Assembly: GCF_940670765.1 (NCBI RefSeq)
Contig: NZ_CALNVW010000035.1
Coordinates: 1 to 64,000, forward strand
DNA from: Streptomyces sp. A 4/2
GTDB taxonomy: Bacteria; Actinomycetota; Actinomycetes; Streptomycetales; Streptomycetaceae
Direction of reading: 5' to 3'
Length of the DNA: 64,000 nucleotides
The translations under genes were made by a program, and so were the position numbers. Each line of letters starts with the position of its first letter. Positions within the stretch are counted from its first letter, which is position 1. This document shows positions 24,383 through 32,493 of this stretch, in pieces. The notes under the pieces were generated by a model. It worked only from the letters and a program-made list of their open reading frames with translations, did no database searches and had not been told where the DNA came from.

Positions 24383-25909
24383 GTGGCAGCAACACCAGTC
24401 TGGAGTGTCGACCCCCGAACCGGGAAGCAGCGCGAACAGGTCGCGCTGGAGGCCACGGCGGGTGAGGTGGACCAGGCGGTCCGCGCCGCCCACGCCGTGC
24501 GTGCGACGCTCGCCGACCGTAGGGTACGGGCCGCGCTGCTGCGCACCGCCGCCGACCTGCTCGACGAAGCGGCGCCGCAGGTCATCGAGGCGGCCGACGC
24601 GGAGAGCGCGCTCGGCCCCGGCCGGCTCACGGGCGAACTCGCCCGCACCACGGCCCAGTTCAGGGCCTTCGCCGACGTCATCGACGAAGGCTTCTTCCTC
24701 GACATCCGCATCGACCACCCGGACCCCGGCGCCATACCGCCCCGGCCCGACCTGCGCCGGTACAAGCTGCCGCTGGGAGTCGTCGCGGTCTACGCGGCGA
24801 GCAACTTCCCGCTGGCCTTCTCGGTACCCGGCGGGGACACCGCGAGCGCGCTCGCGGCCGGCTGCCCGGTCGTGGTCAAGGCCCACCCGGACCACCCCGC
24901 CACCTCCGAACTGTGCGTCGCCGTGCTGCACCGGGCCGCCGAGCAGGTCGGACTGCCCGCCGCGGTGATCTCCGTGGTGCACGGCTTCGACGCCGGTGTC
25001 GCGCTGGTCAAGCACCCGCTGGTCGCCGCCGCCGGCTTCACCGGCTCGGTACGGGGCGGCCGGGCCCTCTTCGACGCGGCAGCCGCCAGGCCCGTGCCGA
25101 TCCCCTTCCACGGCGAGCTCGGCTCGCTCAACCCGGTCGTGGTGACCGAGGCCGCGGCTGCCGAGCGCGCCGAGGAGATCGGCGCCGGCCTCGCGGGCTC
25201 CGTCACCCAGGGCGTCGGCCAGTTCTGCGTGAAGCCCGGCTTCGTCCTCGTCCCCGGCGGAGCGGCCGGTGACACCCTCGTGAAGGCGCTGACCGACGCG
25301 GTCAGCGACAGCGAAGCCGGAGTCCTCCTCGACCACCGGATGCGCGACAACTTCCTCGCGGGGGTACGCGAACGGGCCGCGCTCACCGGGGTCGACGCAC
25401 CGGTCACCCCCGGCGCGGGCAGCGACCACACCGTGAGCGCGGGCTTCCTGACGCTGCCCGCCGCGCTGCTCGCCGCGGACGGCGAGCACGACCTGCTCCT
25501 CGAAGAGTGCTTCGGCCCGGTGACGGTCGTCGCCCGCTACGAATCGGCCGACGAGATCGCCGCGGTGCTCTCCCGGCTCCCCGGCAACCTGACGGCGACC
25601 CTCCAGGTGTCCGCCGCCGAGGCCGCCGGCGAAGGCGGCGCCGCCGCGCTGCTCGCCGAACTCACCCCGCTCGCCGGGCGTGTCCTGGTCAACGGCTGGC
25701 CGACCGGCGTCGCGGTCGCCCCCGCACAGCACCACGGCGGCCCCTACCCGGCCTCCACCTCCACCTCCACCTCGGTCGGCGGCACCGCGATCGAGCGCTG
25801 GCTGCGCCCGGTCGTGTACCAGACGACGCCGGAGGCGCTGCTCCCGCCGGAACTGCGCGAGGCCAACCCGCTGGGCCTGCCGCGGCGCATCAACGGGCTG
25901 CCGGAATGA
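24383..25909 (+). CDS. 2-oxoglutarate semialdehyde dehydrogenase (NADP+ type aldehyde dehydrogenase)
   Basis: A 508-residue aldehyde dehydrogenase of the subgroup that oxidises 2-oxoglutarate semialdehyde to 2-oxoglutarate in the aldarate/pentose pathways. GTG 24383 is preferred because GGAAGGA lies 8 nt upstream; earlier ATGs have no ribosome site and overlap the operator. Seen: VYAASNFPLAFSVPGGD (about 138), cofactor-binding KAHPDHPATSE (about 166), FTGSVRGG (about 220), catalytic Glu in FHGELGSLNP (about 245) and Cys in GVGQFCVKPG (about 278). It completes the route begun by udh and kdgD, and its stop overlaps the next start by 4 nt. Confidence 0.86.
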   Translation: MAATPVWSVDPRTGKQREQVALEATAGEVDQAVRAAHAVRATLADRRVRAALLRTAADLLDEAAPQVIEAADAESALGPGRLTGELARTTAQFRAFADVIDEGFFLDIRIDHPDPGAIPPRPDLRRYKLPLGVVAVYAASNFPLAFSVPGGDTASALAAGCPVVVKAHPDHPATSELCVAVLHRAAEQVGLPAAVISVVHGFDAGVALVKHPLVAAAGFTGSVRGGRALFDAAAARPVPIPFHGELGSLNPVVVTEAAAAERAEEIGAGLAGSVTQGVGQFCVKPGFVLVPGGAAGDTLVKALTDAVSDSEAGVLLDHRMRDNFLAGVRERAALTGVDAPVTPGAGSDHTVSAGFLTLPAALLAADGEHDLLLEECFGPVTVVARYESADEIAAVLSRLPGNLTATLQVSAAEAAGEGGAAALLAELTPLAGRVLVNGWPTGVAVAPAQHHGGPYPASTSTSTSVGGTAIERWLRPVVYQTTPEALLPPELREANPLGLPRRINGLPE

Positions 25910-26505
25910 ACCGGCTCCCGGAACTGCCCTTCCCGCTGAGCCCGTACGGCCCGCAGGCCCCCTGGTCGTACGGCTCAGGGGTGCTCTCGGTCCGTGCGGG
26001 AGCGCGCCAGGACCTGTTCGTACCACCGGCGGGCGACTCCCTGGATCCCGCGTCCGACGCGCCCCGGCTGCTCGGCACGCCGCCGCCGGGCGACTTCCAG
26101 CTGATCGCCAGAGTGGCGGTCGGTTTCGTCGGCGCGGGCGACGCGGGCGCCCTCTACCTGCACGTGGGCGACCGCGAGTGGGCCAAGCTCTGCCTCGAAC
26201 TCTCCCCGGACACCCCCACGATCTGCTCGGTCGTGACCCGTGGGTACTCCGACGACGTCAACTCCTCGGTGGTGGAGGGCGACAGTGTCTGGCTGCGGAT
26301 CAGCCGCACGGGCAGTGCGTTCGCCTTCCACGCGTCGCCGGACGGTGAGCGCTGGACGTTCGTCCGGGTCTTCGCGCTCGGTGACGCCGCAGCCGCCCGG
26401 ATCGGCTTCCTGGCGCAGTCGCCGGAGGCCGACGGCTGCGCGGTGACCTTCGACTCCGTCGCGTACCGGGCGTACGCGCCCAAGGGGCTGCGCGACGGCA
26501 GCTGA
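25906..26505 (+). CDS. DUF1349 concanavalin-like protein coupled to the dehydrogenase
   Basis: A 199-residue soluble protein of the DUF1349 family, which has a jelly-roll fold like the non-catalytic lobe of beta-xylosidases. Seen: DFQLIARVAVGF (about 65), REWAKLCLELSPDTP (about 90), SVVTRGYSDDVNS, VWLRISRTGSAFAFHASPDGERW (about 128). No catalytic residue set is recognised. Its ATG overlaps the dehydrogenase stop, so it is made with the uronate pathway; sugar binding is possible but unproven. Confidence 0.82.
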   Translation: MNRLPELPFPLSPYGPQAPWSYGSGVLSVRAGARQDLFVPPAGDSLDPASDAPRLLGTPPPGDFQLIARVAVGFVGAGDAGALYLHVGDREWAKLCLELSPDTPTICSVVTRGYSDDVNSSVVEGDSVWLRISRTGSAFAFHASPDGERWTFVRVFALGDAAAARIGFLAQSPEADGCAVTFDSVAYRAYAPKGLRDGS

Positions 26506-26507
26506 CG

Positions 26508-26547
26508 CGCGGGCGGCCGGGCTGCAACTGTGCCCCGGCCGCCCGCG
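26508..26547 (+). terminator. Strong hairpin ending the dehydrogenase/DUF1349 unit
   Basis: A perfect 14-bp stem (26508-26521 with 26534-26547) and 12-nt loop start 3 nt after the stop codon. Confidence 0.75.
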
Positions 26548-26558
26548 TCCTTCCCCTC

Positions 26559-27077
26559 ATGATCCGAATTGCTGGTCCCGAAGACATCGACACGATCGCC
26601 ACCTTTCACGCTGCCGCCCGCGCGACGTACTACGAGGGGCACCTCCCGGTGGCCGAGTACGCGGGCCCCGACGTGCTGTCCCAGGTCCGCGAGGGCTGGG
26701 TCCGGGCCGTGGCGCGGCAGGACGGCGGTGTGCTCTGCGCGGAGGACGGGGGTGTCGTCTCCGGGGTCGCGGCCTTCCGCGTCATCGACGGGGCCATGAC
26801 CCTCACCCAGTTCCATGTCGCTCCGGCGCGCTGGGGCAAGGGCATCGGCAGCGCCCTGCACACCGCGGTGGTGACCGCCTGGCAGCAGACCGGAGTGCCC
26901 GGGGCGCGGCTCACCGTGTTCGAGCACAATCTGCGCGCCCAGCGCTTCTACACCCGGCACGGCTGGCAGCAGGACGCCACCGTGCTCCGGGGACCCGGCG
27001 ACGACCACATCACGATGCTGCTGACCGTCCCGGCCGCCGGGAGCGCCGGGGAATGCGCCGGTACCCCGCCACGTTGA
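26559..27077 (+). CDS. GNAT-family N-acetyltransferase
   Basis: A 172-residue acetyltransferase. Motif A is LTQFHVAPARWGKGIGSALH (about 87-106), and motif B LTVFEHNLRAQRFYTRHGW (about 124). Substrate unknown. It starts 54 bp after the previous unit, beyond the hairpin, so it is probably a separate transcript. The next gene starts 50 bp downstream on the same strand. Confidence 0.83.
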   Translation: MIRIAGPEDIDTIATFHAAARATYYEGHLPVAEYAGPDVLSQVREGWVRAVARQDGGVLCAEDGGVVSGVAAFRVIDGAMTLTQFHVAPARWGKGIGSALHTAVVTAWQQTGVPGARLTVFEHNLRAQRFYTRHGWQQDATVLRGPGDDHITMLLTVPAAGSAGECAGTPPR

Positions 27078-27127
27078 CCAGGTGCGCGGGGCCTCCCGCG
27101 CGTCACGATCCTGGAGAGATGAAGAAC

Positions 27128-27850
27128 ATGCGCGTCGAGATCTGGAGCGACATCGCCTGCCCCTGGTGCTACGTGGGCAAGGCGCGGTTCGAGAAGGCGC
27201 TGGCCGCCTTCCCGCACCGGGACCAGGTCGAGGTGGTGCACCGTTCCTTCGAGCTCGACCCGGGCCGCGCGAAGGGCGACGCCGCCCCCGTGATCGAGAT
27301 GCTCGGCAAGAAGTACGGGCTCACCGCGGAGCAGGCCCAGGAGGCCGAGAACAACATCGCCGCCAACGCCGGAGCCGAGGGGCTCGGCTACCGCACCGAG
27401 GGCCGTGACCACGGGAACACCTTCGACATGCACCGGCTGCTGCACTTCGCCAAGGAACAGGGCCGCCAGGACGAGCTGATCGGGCTGCTCTACCGGGCGA
27501 ACTTCGCCGACGAGCAGTCCGTCTTCGGAAGCGACGAGCACCTGGTGGAGCTCGCCGCCGAAGCGGGCCTCGACGCCGGCGCGGCCCGCACGGTGCTGGC
27601 CGACCCCACCGCGTACGCCGACGCGGTACGGGACGACGAGCGCGAGGCGGCCGAACTGGGCGCGAACGGCGTGCCGTTCTTCGTACTCGACCGCGCCTTC
27701 GGCGTCTCCGGCGCCCAGCCCGCCGAGGTCTTCACCCAGGCGCTCGGCCAGGCCTGGGACGCCAAGCCCCGGCTGACGGCGGTCAGCGGGGACGGCGAGG
27801 TCTGCGGGCCGGACGGGTGCGACGTTCCGCAGACCGGCGGCCAGGCATAG
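27128..27850 (+). CDS. DsbA-family (FrnE-like) thioredoxin-fold oxidoreductase
   Basis: A 240-residue cytosolic protein of the FrnE/2-hydroxychromene-isomerase branch. MRVEIWSDIACPWCYVGKAR places the redox CPWC at about residues 12-15. ATG 27128 is preferred to 27119 because GGAGAG is then about 9 nt upstream. The cis-proline region is GANGVPFFVLDRAFGVSGAQ (about 180-199). The C-terminus has a CGPDGC pair, an extra possible redox or metal site. No signal peptide, so it acts inside the cell. Confidence 0.86.
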   Translation: MRVEIWSDIACPWCYVGKARFEKALAAFPHRDQVEVVHRSFELDPGRAKGDAAPVIEMLGKKYGLTAEQAQEAENNIAANAGAEGLGYRTEGRDHGNTFDMHRLLHFAKEQGRQDELIGLLYRANFADEQSVFGSDEHLVELAAEAGLDAGAARTVLADPTAYADAVRDDEREAAELGANGVPFFVLDRAFGVSGAQPAEVFTQALGQAWDAKPRLTAVSGDGEVCGPDGCDVPQTGGQA

Positions 27851-27854
27851 GGGT

Positions 27855-27900
27855 CTTTCGTTTGGATCACCCCGCGAGCCCGGCGTGATCCAAACGAGAG
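27855..27900 (+). terminator. Strong hairpin after the DsbA-like gene
   Basis: TCGTTTGGATCAC (27858-27870) pairs perfectly with GTGATCCAAACGA (27885-27897), extendable to 16 bp. It lies directly beside the MITE-like element B. Confidence 0.75.
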
Positions 27901-27904
27901 GCTA

Positions 27905-28066
27905 AGGGCTGTCCCGTAATTCCTGGCGGGCGCACGACGACAGCTACGGCACCTCGCGGCGTTGTCGGAACGCCCGAATACATCCAGTATTCGGGCGCCC
28001 CTCCGCCTTGCGATGCACCGCATCTGACGCCGTGCACTGATCCACCAGGAATTACGGGACAGCCCT
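27905..28066. mobile_element. 162-bp MITE-like element B with TA target duplication
   Basis: Perfect inverted ends beginning AGGGCTGTCCCGTAATTCC (about 22 bp) bound 162 bp; TA dinucleotides flank it (27903-27904, 28067-28068). The interior has GCGTTGTCG, a perfect 11-bp hairpin (CGCCCGAATAC / GTATTCGGGCG) and CTCCGCCTTGCGA, the same order as element A. No transposase is encoded. The ends resemble those of Streptomyces IS5/IS630-type elements (from memory). Confidence 0.78.
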
Positions 28067-28139
28067 TAGGCGTCCCTTCGCGGTACCCGGCGGCTCTTCG
28101 CGATGGACGGAGAGCCGCCGGGGCCGCAGAGTGGTGCCC

Positions 28140-29192
28140 ATGGAGACCTCGGCAGAGACCTTGGCAGGCGTGGAATTCGCGCCTCGGACGACCTATCTGA
28201 ACACCGCGAGCACCGGGCTGCTCCCGGCCCGTACCGTCGCCGCGATGCACGCGGCGGTGACGGCGGCCTCCGTGGGCAGCCCGCCCGACATGTTCGCCGA
28301 TGTGGAGGCCTCCCGCGCCTCCTTCGCCCGGCTCGCCGGAGTCCCGGTGTCCCGGGTGGCGGCCGGGGCTTCCGTCGCCGTCTACGCGGGACTGATCGCC
28401 GCCTCGCTCTCCGAGGGGGCCGAAGTCCTGGTCGCCGAGGGGGAGTTCAGCTCGCTGGTGAACCCCTTCGTCGTACGGGGCGACCTCAAGGTGCGCAGTG
28501 TGCCGCTGGAGTCGCTGGCGGACGCGGTACGCCCGGAAACCGCGCTCGTCGCGGTCAGCGCCGTGCAGTCGGCCGACGGGCGGCTCGCCGATCTCGCCGC
28601 GGTCCGGGCCGCCGCCCGCGCCCACGGCGCCCGTACCCTCGTGGACGCCTCGCAGTCGGCGGGCTGGCTGCCGCTCACCGCCGCCGAGGACGACTACACG
28701 GTGGCCGTCGCCTTCAAATGGCTGACCTGCCCGCGCGGAGTCACCTTCCTGGTGGTCCCCGAGGACCTGGGTGGGCTGACCCCGGTCTTCGCGGGCTGGG
28801 TCGCGGGGGAGGAGCCCTGGGACAGCTGTTACGGGCCGGTGGCCGAACTCGCCCACTCCGCACGGCGGTTCGACGAGAGCCCGGCCCTTTTCTCGTACAC
28901 CGGGGCGCGGCACTCCCTCGCGTTGATCGAGGAGATCGGCCCCGCCGTGATCGGGCGTCACGACGTCGCGCTCGCCGACCGGTTCCGGGCGGGCCTCGAC
29001 CGCACGGGGCAGCAGTTCGTCGCCGCCCCCGGCTCGGCGATCGTCTCGGTGCCGGGGCTCGGCCACCGCCAGGAGGAGCTCGGCCGGGCGGGCGTCGCGC
29101 TCTCCGACCGCGCGGGCAATCTGCGCGCCGCCTTCCACCTCTACAACACGGCAGCCGACGTCGACCGGCTGCTGGACGTCCTCGCCGGCTGA
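28140..29192 (+). CDS. Class V aminotransferase / cysteine-desulfurase-like PLP protein
   Basis: A 350-residue fold-type I PLP enzyme. TTYLNTASTGLLPA near the N-terminus, VDASQSAGWLP (about 170; cofactor Asp and Gln-Ser) and VAFKWLTCPRGVTF (about 192, Schiff-base Lys) define the class. The C-terminal sulfurtransfer cysteine loop of true desulfurases is not visible, so an isopenicillin-epimerase-like or lyase role is possible. ATG 28140 and GTG 28131 are both open; neither has a clear ribosome site. The substrate cannot be named. Confidence 0.8.
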   Translation: METSAETLAGVEFAPRTTYLNTASTGLLPARTVAAMHAAVTAASVGSPPDMFADVEASRASFARLAGVPVSRVAAGASVAVYAGLIAASLSEGAEVLVAEGEFSSLVNPFVVRGDLKVRSVPLESLADAVRPETALVAVSAVQSADGRLADLAAVRAAARAHGARTLVDASQSAGWLPLTAAEDDYTVAVAFKWLTCPRGVTFLVVPEDLGGLTPVFAGWVAGEEPWDSCYGPVAELAHSARRFDESPALFSYTGARHSLALIEEIGPAVIGRHDVALADRFRAGLDRTGQQFVAAPGSAIVSVPGLGHRQEELGRAGVALSDRAGNLRAAFHLYNTAADVDRLLDVLAG

Positions 29193-29273
29193 CCGCCGGG
29201 GCGCCCGGAGCGGTACGGGATCAGTGCTGCCGCGGCTGCACGGACCATCCCGCGCTCGGCGGCTGACGCAGGA

Positions 29274-29304
29274 GAGGGGGACGGCACCCGGTGCCGTCCC
29301 CCTC
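29274..29304. terminator. Bidirectional terminator between convergent genes
   Basis: A perfect 14-bp stem (GAGGGGGACGGCAC with GTGCCGTCCCCCTC) and 3-nt loop lie 16 nt past the ectD stop and after the class V aminotransferase. It probably ends both transcripts. Confidence 0.78.
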
Positions 29305-29319
29305 TTCATGCACGTCGGC

Positions 29320-30222
29320 TCACTTCACCGGCGTGAAGTCCCGTGCCCCGATGAACTCCGGGCGCCGGACAGGAGCCGCGAACGGCTCCACCGCCGCGTT
29401 CTCCACGCTGTTGAAGACGATGAAGACGTTGCTGCGCGCGTACGGCGTGATGTTGTCGCCCGAGCCGTGCATGCAGTTGCAGTCGAACCAGGTCGCTGAA
29501 CCGGCCCGGCCCGTGAAGAGCCTGATGCCGTGGGCGTCCGCCATCCGCGTCAGTGCCGCGTCCGACGGGGTGCCCGCGTCCTGCATCTGGAGCGACTTCT
29601 TGTAGTTGTCCTTCGGCGTCGCGCCCGCGCACCCCAGGAAGTGCTGGTGCGAACCCGGCATGATCATCAAGCCGCCGTTGGTGTCGAAGTTCTCGGTCAG
29701 CGCGATCGAGACCGACACGGCCCGCATGTTGGCCAGACCGTCCTCGGCGTGCCAGGTCTCGAAGTCCGAGTGCCAGTAGAAGCCACTGGCGCCGAATCCC
29801 GGCTTGACGTTGATCCGGGACTGGTGGACGTAGACGTCCGAGCCGAGGATCTGCCGGGCCCGGCCCACCAGCCGTTCGTCCCGCACCAGCCGGGCGAAGA
29901 CCTCGCTCAGCTTGTGCACCTCGAAGACCGACCGGACGTCCTGCGACTGCGGCTCGATGATGGACCGCTCGTCCGCGCGGACGTCCGGATCGGCGATCAG
30001 CCGGTCCAGTTCGGCGCGGTAGAGCGGCACTTCGTCGTCCCTGAGCAGCTGGTCGACGGTGAGGAACCCGTCCCGCTCGAAGCCCTGGAGCTCGGGCCCG
30101 GTGACCGGCCCCGCGGCTCCGGGCCGCGACCAGACCACCGGGTCCTGGCGGGGTGTGGTCACTTCACTCGTACCACGGGTCGGATAGAGATCCGCCCGGA
30201 TATTGGTCAGTACGTCGGTCAT
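29320..30222 (-). CDS. ectD: Ectoine hydroxylase
   Basis: A 300-residue Fe(II)/2-oxoglutarate dioxygenase that makes 5-hydroxyectoine from ectoine. Seen: FYWHSDFETWHAEDG (about 148; iron ligands His and Asp), FDTNGGLMIMPGSHQHF (about 185) and MHGSGDNITPYAR (about 250, second iron His). The length equals that of characterised EctD proteins. It is the last gene of ectABCD, 5 bp after ectC, ending at the bidirectional terminator. Confidence 0.95.
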   Translation of the reverse strand: MTDVLTNIRADLYPTRGTSEVTTPRQDPVVWSRPGAAGPVTGPELQGFERDGFLTVDQLLRDDEVPLYRAELDRLIADPDVRADERSIIEPQSQDVRSVFEVHKLSEVFARLVRDERLVGRARQILGSDVYVHQSRINVKPGFGASGFYWHSDFETWHAEDGLANMRAVSVSIALTENFDTNGGLMIMPGSHQHFLGCAGATPKDNYKKSLQMQDAGTPSDAALTRMADAHGIRLFTGRAGSATWFDCNCMHGSGDNITPYARSNVFIVFNSVENAAVEPFAAPVRRPEFIGARDFTPVK

Positions 30223-30227
30223 GGCGG

Positions 30228-30626
30228 TCAGGCCTCCTCGGTCAGCAGCGGGTAGACGCCGTTCTCATCGTGGTCCTCCCGTCCGGTGACGGGCGGGTTG
30301 AACACGCAGACACAGTGGAAGTCGGTCCTCGGACGCAGGGTGTGCTTCTCGTGCCCGTTGAGCAGATACATGGTGCCGGGCTCGATCCAGTGGACCTCGC
30401 CGGTGTCGTCGTTGGTGAGCTCGGCCTCGCCCTTGGTGCAGAGCACGGCCTCGATGTGGTTCGCGTACCACATCGACGTCTCGGTCCCCGCGTACAGGAT
30501 GGTCTCGTGGAGCGAGAAGCCGACCTGCTCCTTGGCGAGCACGATGCGCTTGCTCTCCCAGGTCCCGGACTTGGACCTGATGTGCCGGTCGGTTCCCTCG
30601 ACATCCTTGAACGATCGGACAATCAC
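30228..30626 (-). CDS. ectC: L-ectoine synthase
   Basis: A 132-residue cupin that cyclises N-gamma-acetyl-diaminobutyrate to ectoine. Conserved blocks: MIVRSFKDVEGTDRHI, ILYAGTETSMWYANHIEAVLC (about 42-62; metal-site region), EPGTMYLLNGHEKHTLR. The fold has no membrane part. It follows ectB by 38 bp in the operon. Confidence 0.95.
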   Translation of the reverse strand: MIVRSFKDVEGTDRHIRSKSGTWESKRIVLAKEQVGFSLHETILYAGTETSMWYANHIEAVLCTKGEAELTNDDTGEVHWIEPGTMYLLNGHEKHTLRPRTDFHCVCVFNPPVTGREDHDENGVYPLLTEEA

Positions 30627-30664
30627 GGTGAGTTGAACCTTTCTGTGCTACGGGTGCTGTCGTG

Positions 30665-31933
30665 TCAGGCGGTCTCGCGGACGGAGCGGGCCAGCGTGCT
30701 CAGACCCTCGTCCAGTTCTTCGGCGGAGATGGTCAGCGGCGGCAGCAGCTTCACCACCTCGCTCTCGGGACCCGAGGTCTCCAGGAGCAGACCGAGCTCG
30801 AAGGCGCGGCGGCAGACGGCGGTCGCGCGCGCCTTCTCCTGGAACTCGATGCCCCAGACCAGCCCGCGTCCGCGGAAGCTCACCCCGGCTCTGTCGTTCT
30901 CCTCGACGAGGGCGAGCAGCGCGCGCTCGACCTGCTCGCCGCGGGCGAGGGTCTGCCGCTCCATCTGGCCGTCGGCCCAGTACGTGTCGAGTGTGGCGGT
31001 GGCGGTGACGAACGCGGGGTTGTTGCCGCGGAAGGTGCCGTTGTGCTCGCCCGGCTCCCACACGTCCAGCTCGCCCTTGAACAGGCAGAGCGACATGGGC
31101 AGCCCGTAGCCGCTGATGGACTTCGACAGCGTGACGATGTCCGGGGTGATCCCGGCCTCCTCGAAGGAGAAGAAGCTGCCGGTACGGCCGCAGCCCATCT
31201 GGATGTCGTCGACGATCAGCAGCATGTCCTGGCGGCGGCAGAGCTCCTGGAGCTCCCGCAGCCACTCGGCGCGGGCGACATTGATGCCGCCCTCGCCCTG
31301 GACGGTCTCGACGATCACCGCGGCGGGCTTGTTCAGACCGGAGCCCTGGTCGTCGAGCAGCCGCTCGAACCACAGGAAGTCCGGGACCTGGCCCTCGAAG
31401 TAGTTGTCGAACGGCATCGGCGTGCCGTGGACCAGCGGGATACCGGCGCCGGCCCGCTTGAAGGCGTTGCCGGTGACGGCGAGCGAGCCCAGCGACATGC
31501 CGTGGAAGGCGTTGGTGAACGAGACGACGGACTCGCGGCCCTTCACCTTGCGGGCCAGCTTCAGCGCCGACTCGACTGCGTTGGTGCCCGTCGGGCCGGG
31601 GAACATCACCTTGTACGGCAGGTCACGCGGGCGCAGGATCACGTTCTGGAAGGTCTCCAGGAACGCGCGTTTGGCCGTGGTGGCCATGTCCAGGCCGTGG
31701 GTGATGCCGTCGCGCTCGATGTAGTCGATCAGCGCGCGCTTCAGTACCGGGTTGTTGTGGCCGTAGTTGAGCGCTCCGGCACCGGCGAAGAAGTCGAGGT
31801 AGGTGTGGCCGTCCTCGTCGTGGAGGTAGCTGCCCTGCGCGTGGTCGAACACGGCGGGCCAGCTGCGGCAGTAACTGCGCACTTCCGACTCAAGGGTCTC
31901 GAAGACACTGAGGGCAGGCGGGGTGATGGTCAC
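30665..31933 (-). CDS. ectB: Diaminobutyrate-2-oxoglutarate transaminase
   Basis: A 422-residue class III aminotransferase that makes L-2,4-diaminobutyrate from aspartate semialdehyde. Seen: FPGPTGTNAVESALKLARK (about 108), LLIVDDIQMGCGRTGSFFSFE (about 225, PLP Asp), and TLSKSISGYGLPMSL (about 263, Schiff-base Lys). Second gene of ectABCD, 29 bp after ectA. Confidence 0.95.
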   Translation of the reverse strand: MTITPPALSVFETLESEVRSYCRSWPAVFDHAQGSYLHDEDGHTYLDFFAGAGALNYGHNNPVLKRALIDYIERDGITHGLDMATTAKRAFLETFQNVILRPRDLPYKVMFPGPTGTNAVESALKLARKVKGRESVVSFTNAFHGMSLGSLAVTGNAFKRAGAGIPLVHGTPMPFDNYFEGQVPDFLWFERLLDDQGSGLNKPAAVIVETVQGEGGINVARAEWLRELQELCRRQDMLLIVDDIQMGCGRTGSFFSFEEAGITPDIVTLSKSISGYGLPMSLCLFKGELDVWEPGEHNGTFRGNNPAFVTATATLDTYWADGQMERQTLARGEQVERALLALVEENDRAGVSFRGRGLVWGIEFQEKARATAVCRRAFELGLLLETSGPESEVVKLLPPLTISAEELDEGLSTLARSVRETA

Positions 31934-31962
31934 AGCAGATCTCCTGGGATGAGGGATGTCAG

Positions 31963-32493
31963 TCAGGCCGAGACGGGGCTGATGCGGTACAGCACTTCCG
32001 GCTGGTGCGTCCCTTCGGGAAACAGTCCGCCGTCGAAGAGCACTTCACGTTCCAGGGATGCTCCGTGCCGCTCCGCGTACGAGCGGAAGAGCCGGTCGGA
32101 GGCGGAGTTGTCCGGGGCGACGGTGGTCTCTATCTCCCGGACCCGGCCGTCGGCGGTGACCTTGGCGGTCAACGCGTCCAGCATCAGTCCGGCGAGGCCG
32201 TGGCCACGGTGGGCCCGGTCGACGGCCACCTGCCAGACCACCAGGGCCTCGGGGCGGCTGGGACGCGCGTAGCCGGTGACGAAGCCGATGGGCTCGCCCG
32301 CGGAGTCGCGCGCCACCACGGAGGTCGCTGCGAAGTCACGACACCACAGCAGGTAGCTGTACGAGGAGTTGAGGTCGAGAACCTCGGAGTCGCGGGCAAT
32401 ACGCCAGATCGCGGCCCCGTCCTCCACTCGTGGAGTGTCTATCTCGTGGAATTCGCTACGGGCACGTACAAGGTCTTCTTGCGCGGCGGTCAT
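31963..32493 (-). CDS. ectA: Diaminobutyrate acetyltransferase
   Basis: A 176-residue GNAT enzyme that acetylates the gamma-amino group of diaminobutyrate. Typical EctA blocks are WRIARDSEVLDLNSSYSYLL (about 30-49), VWQVAVDRAHRGHGLAGLML (about 86-105) and IETTVAPDNSASDRLFRSY. First gene of the operon; about 400 bp of AT-richer sequence upstream is the expected site of salt- and temperature-responsive control. Confidence 0.95.
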   Translation of the reverse strand: MTAAQEDLVRARSEFHEIDTPRVEDGAAIWRIARDSEVLDLNSSYSYLLWCRDFAATSVVARDSAGEPIGFVTGYARPSRPEALVVWQVAVDRAHRGHGLAGLMLDALTAKVTADGRVREIETTVAPDNSASDRLFRSYAERHGASLEREVLFDGGLFPEGTHQPEVLYRISPVSA

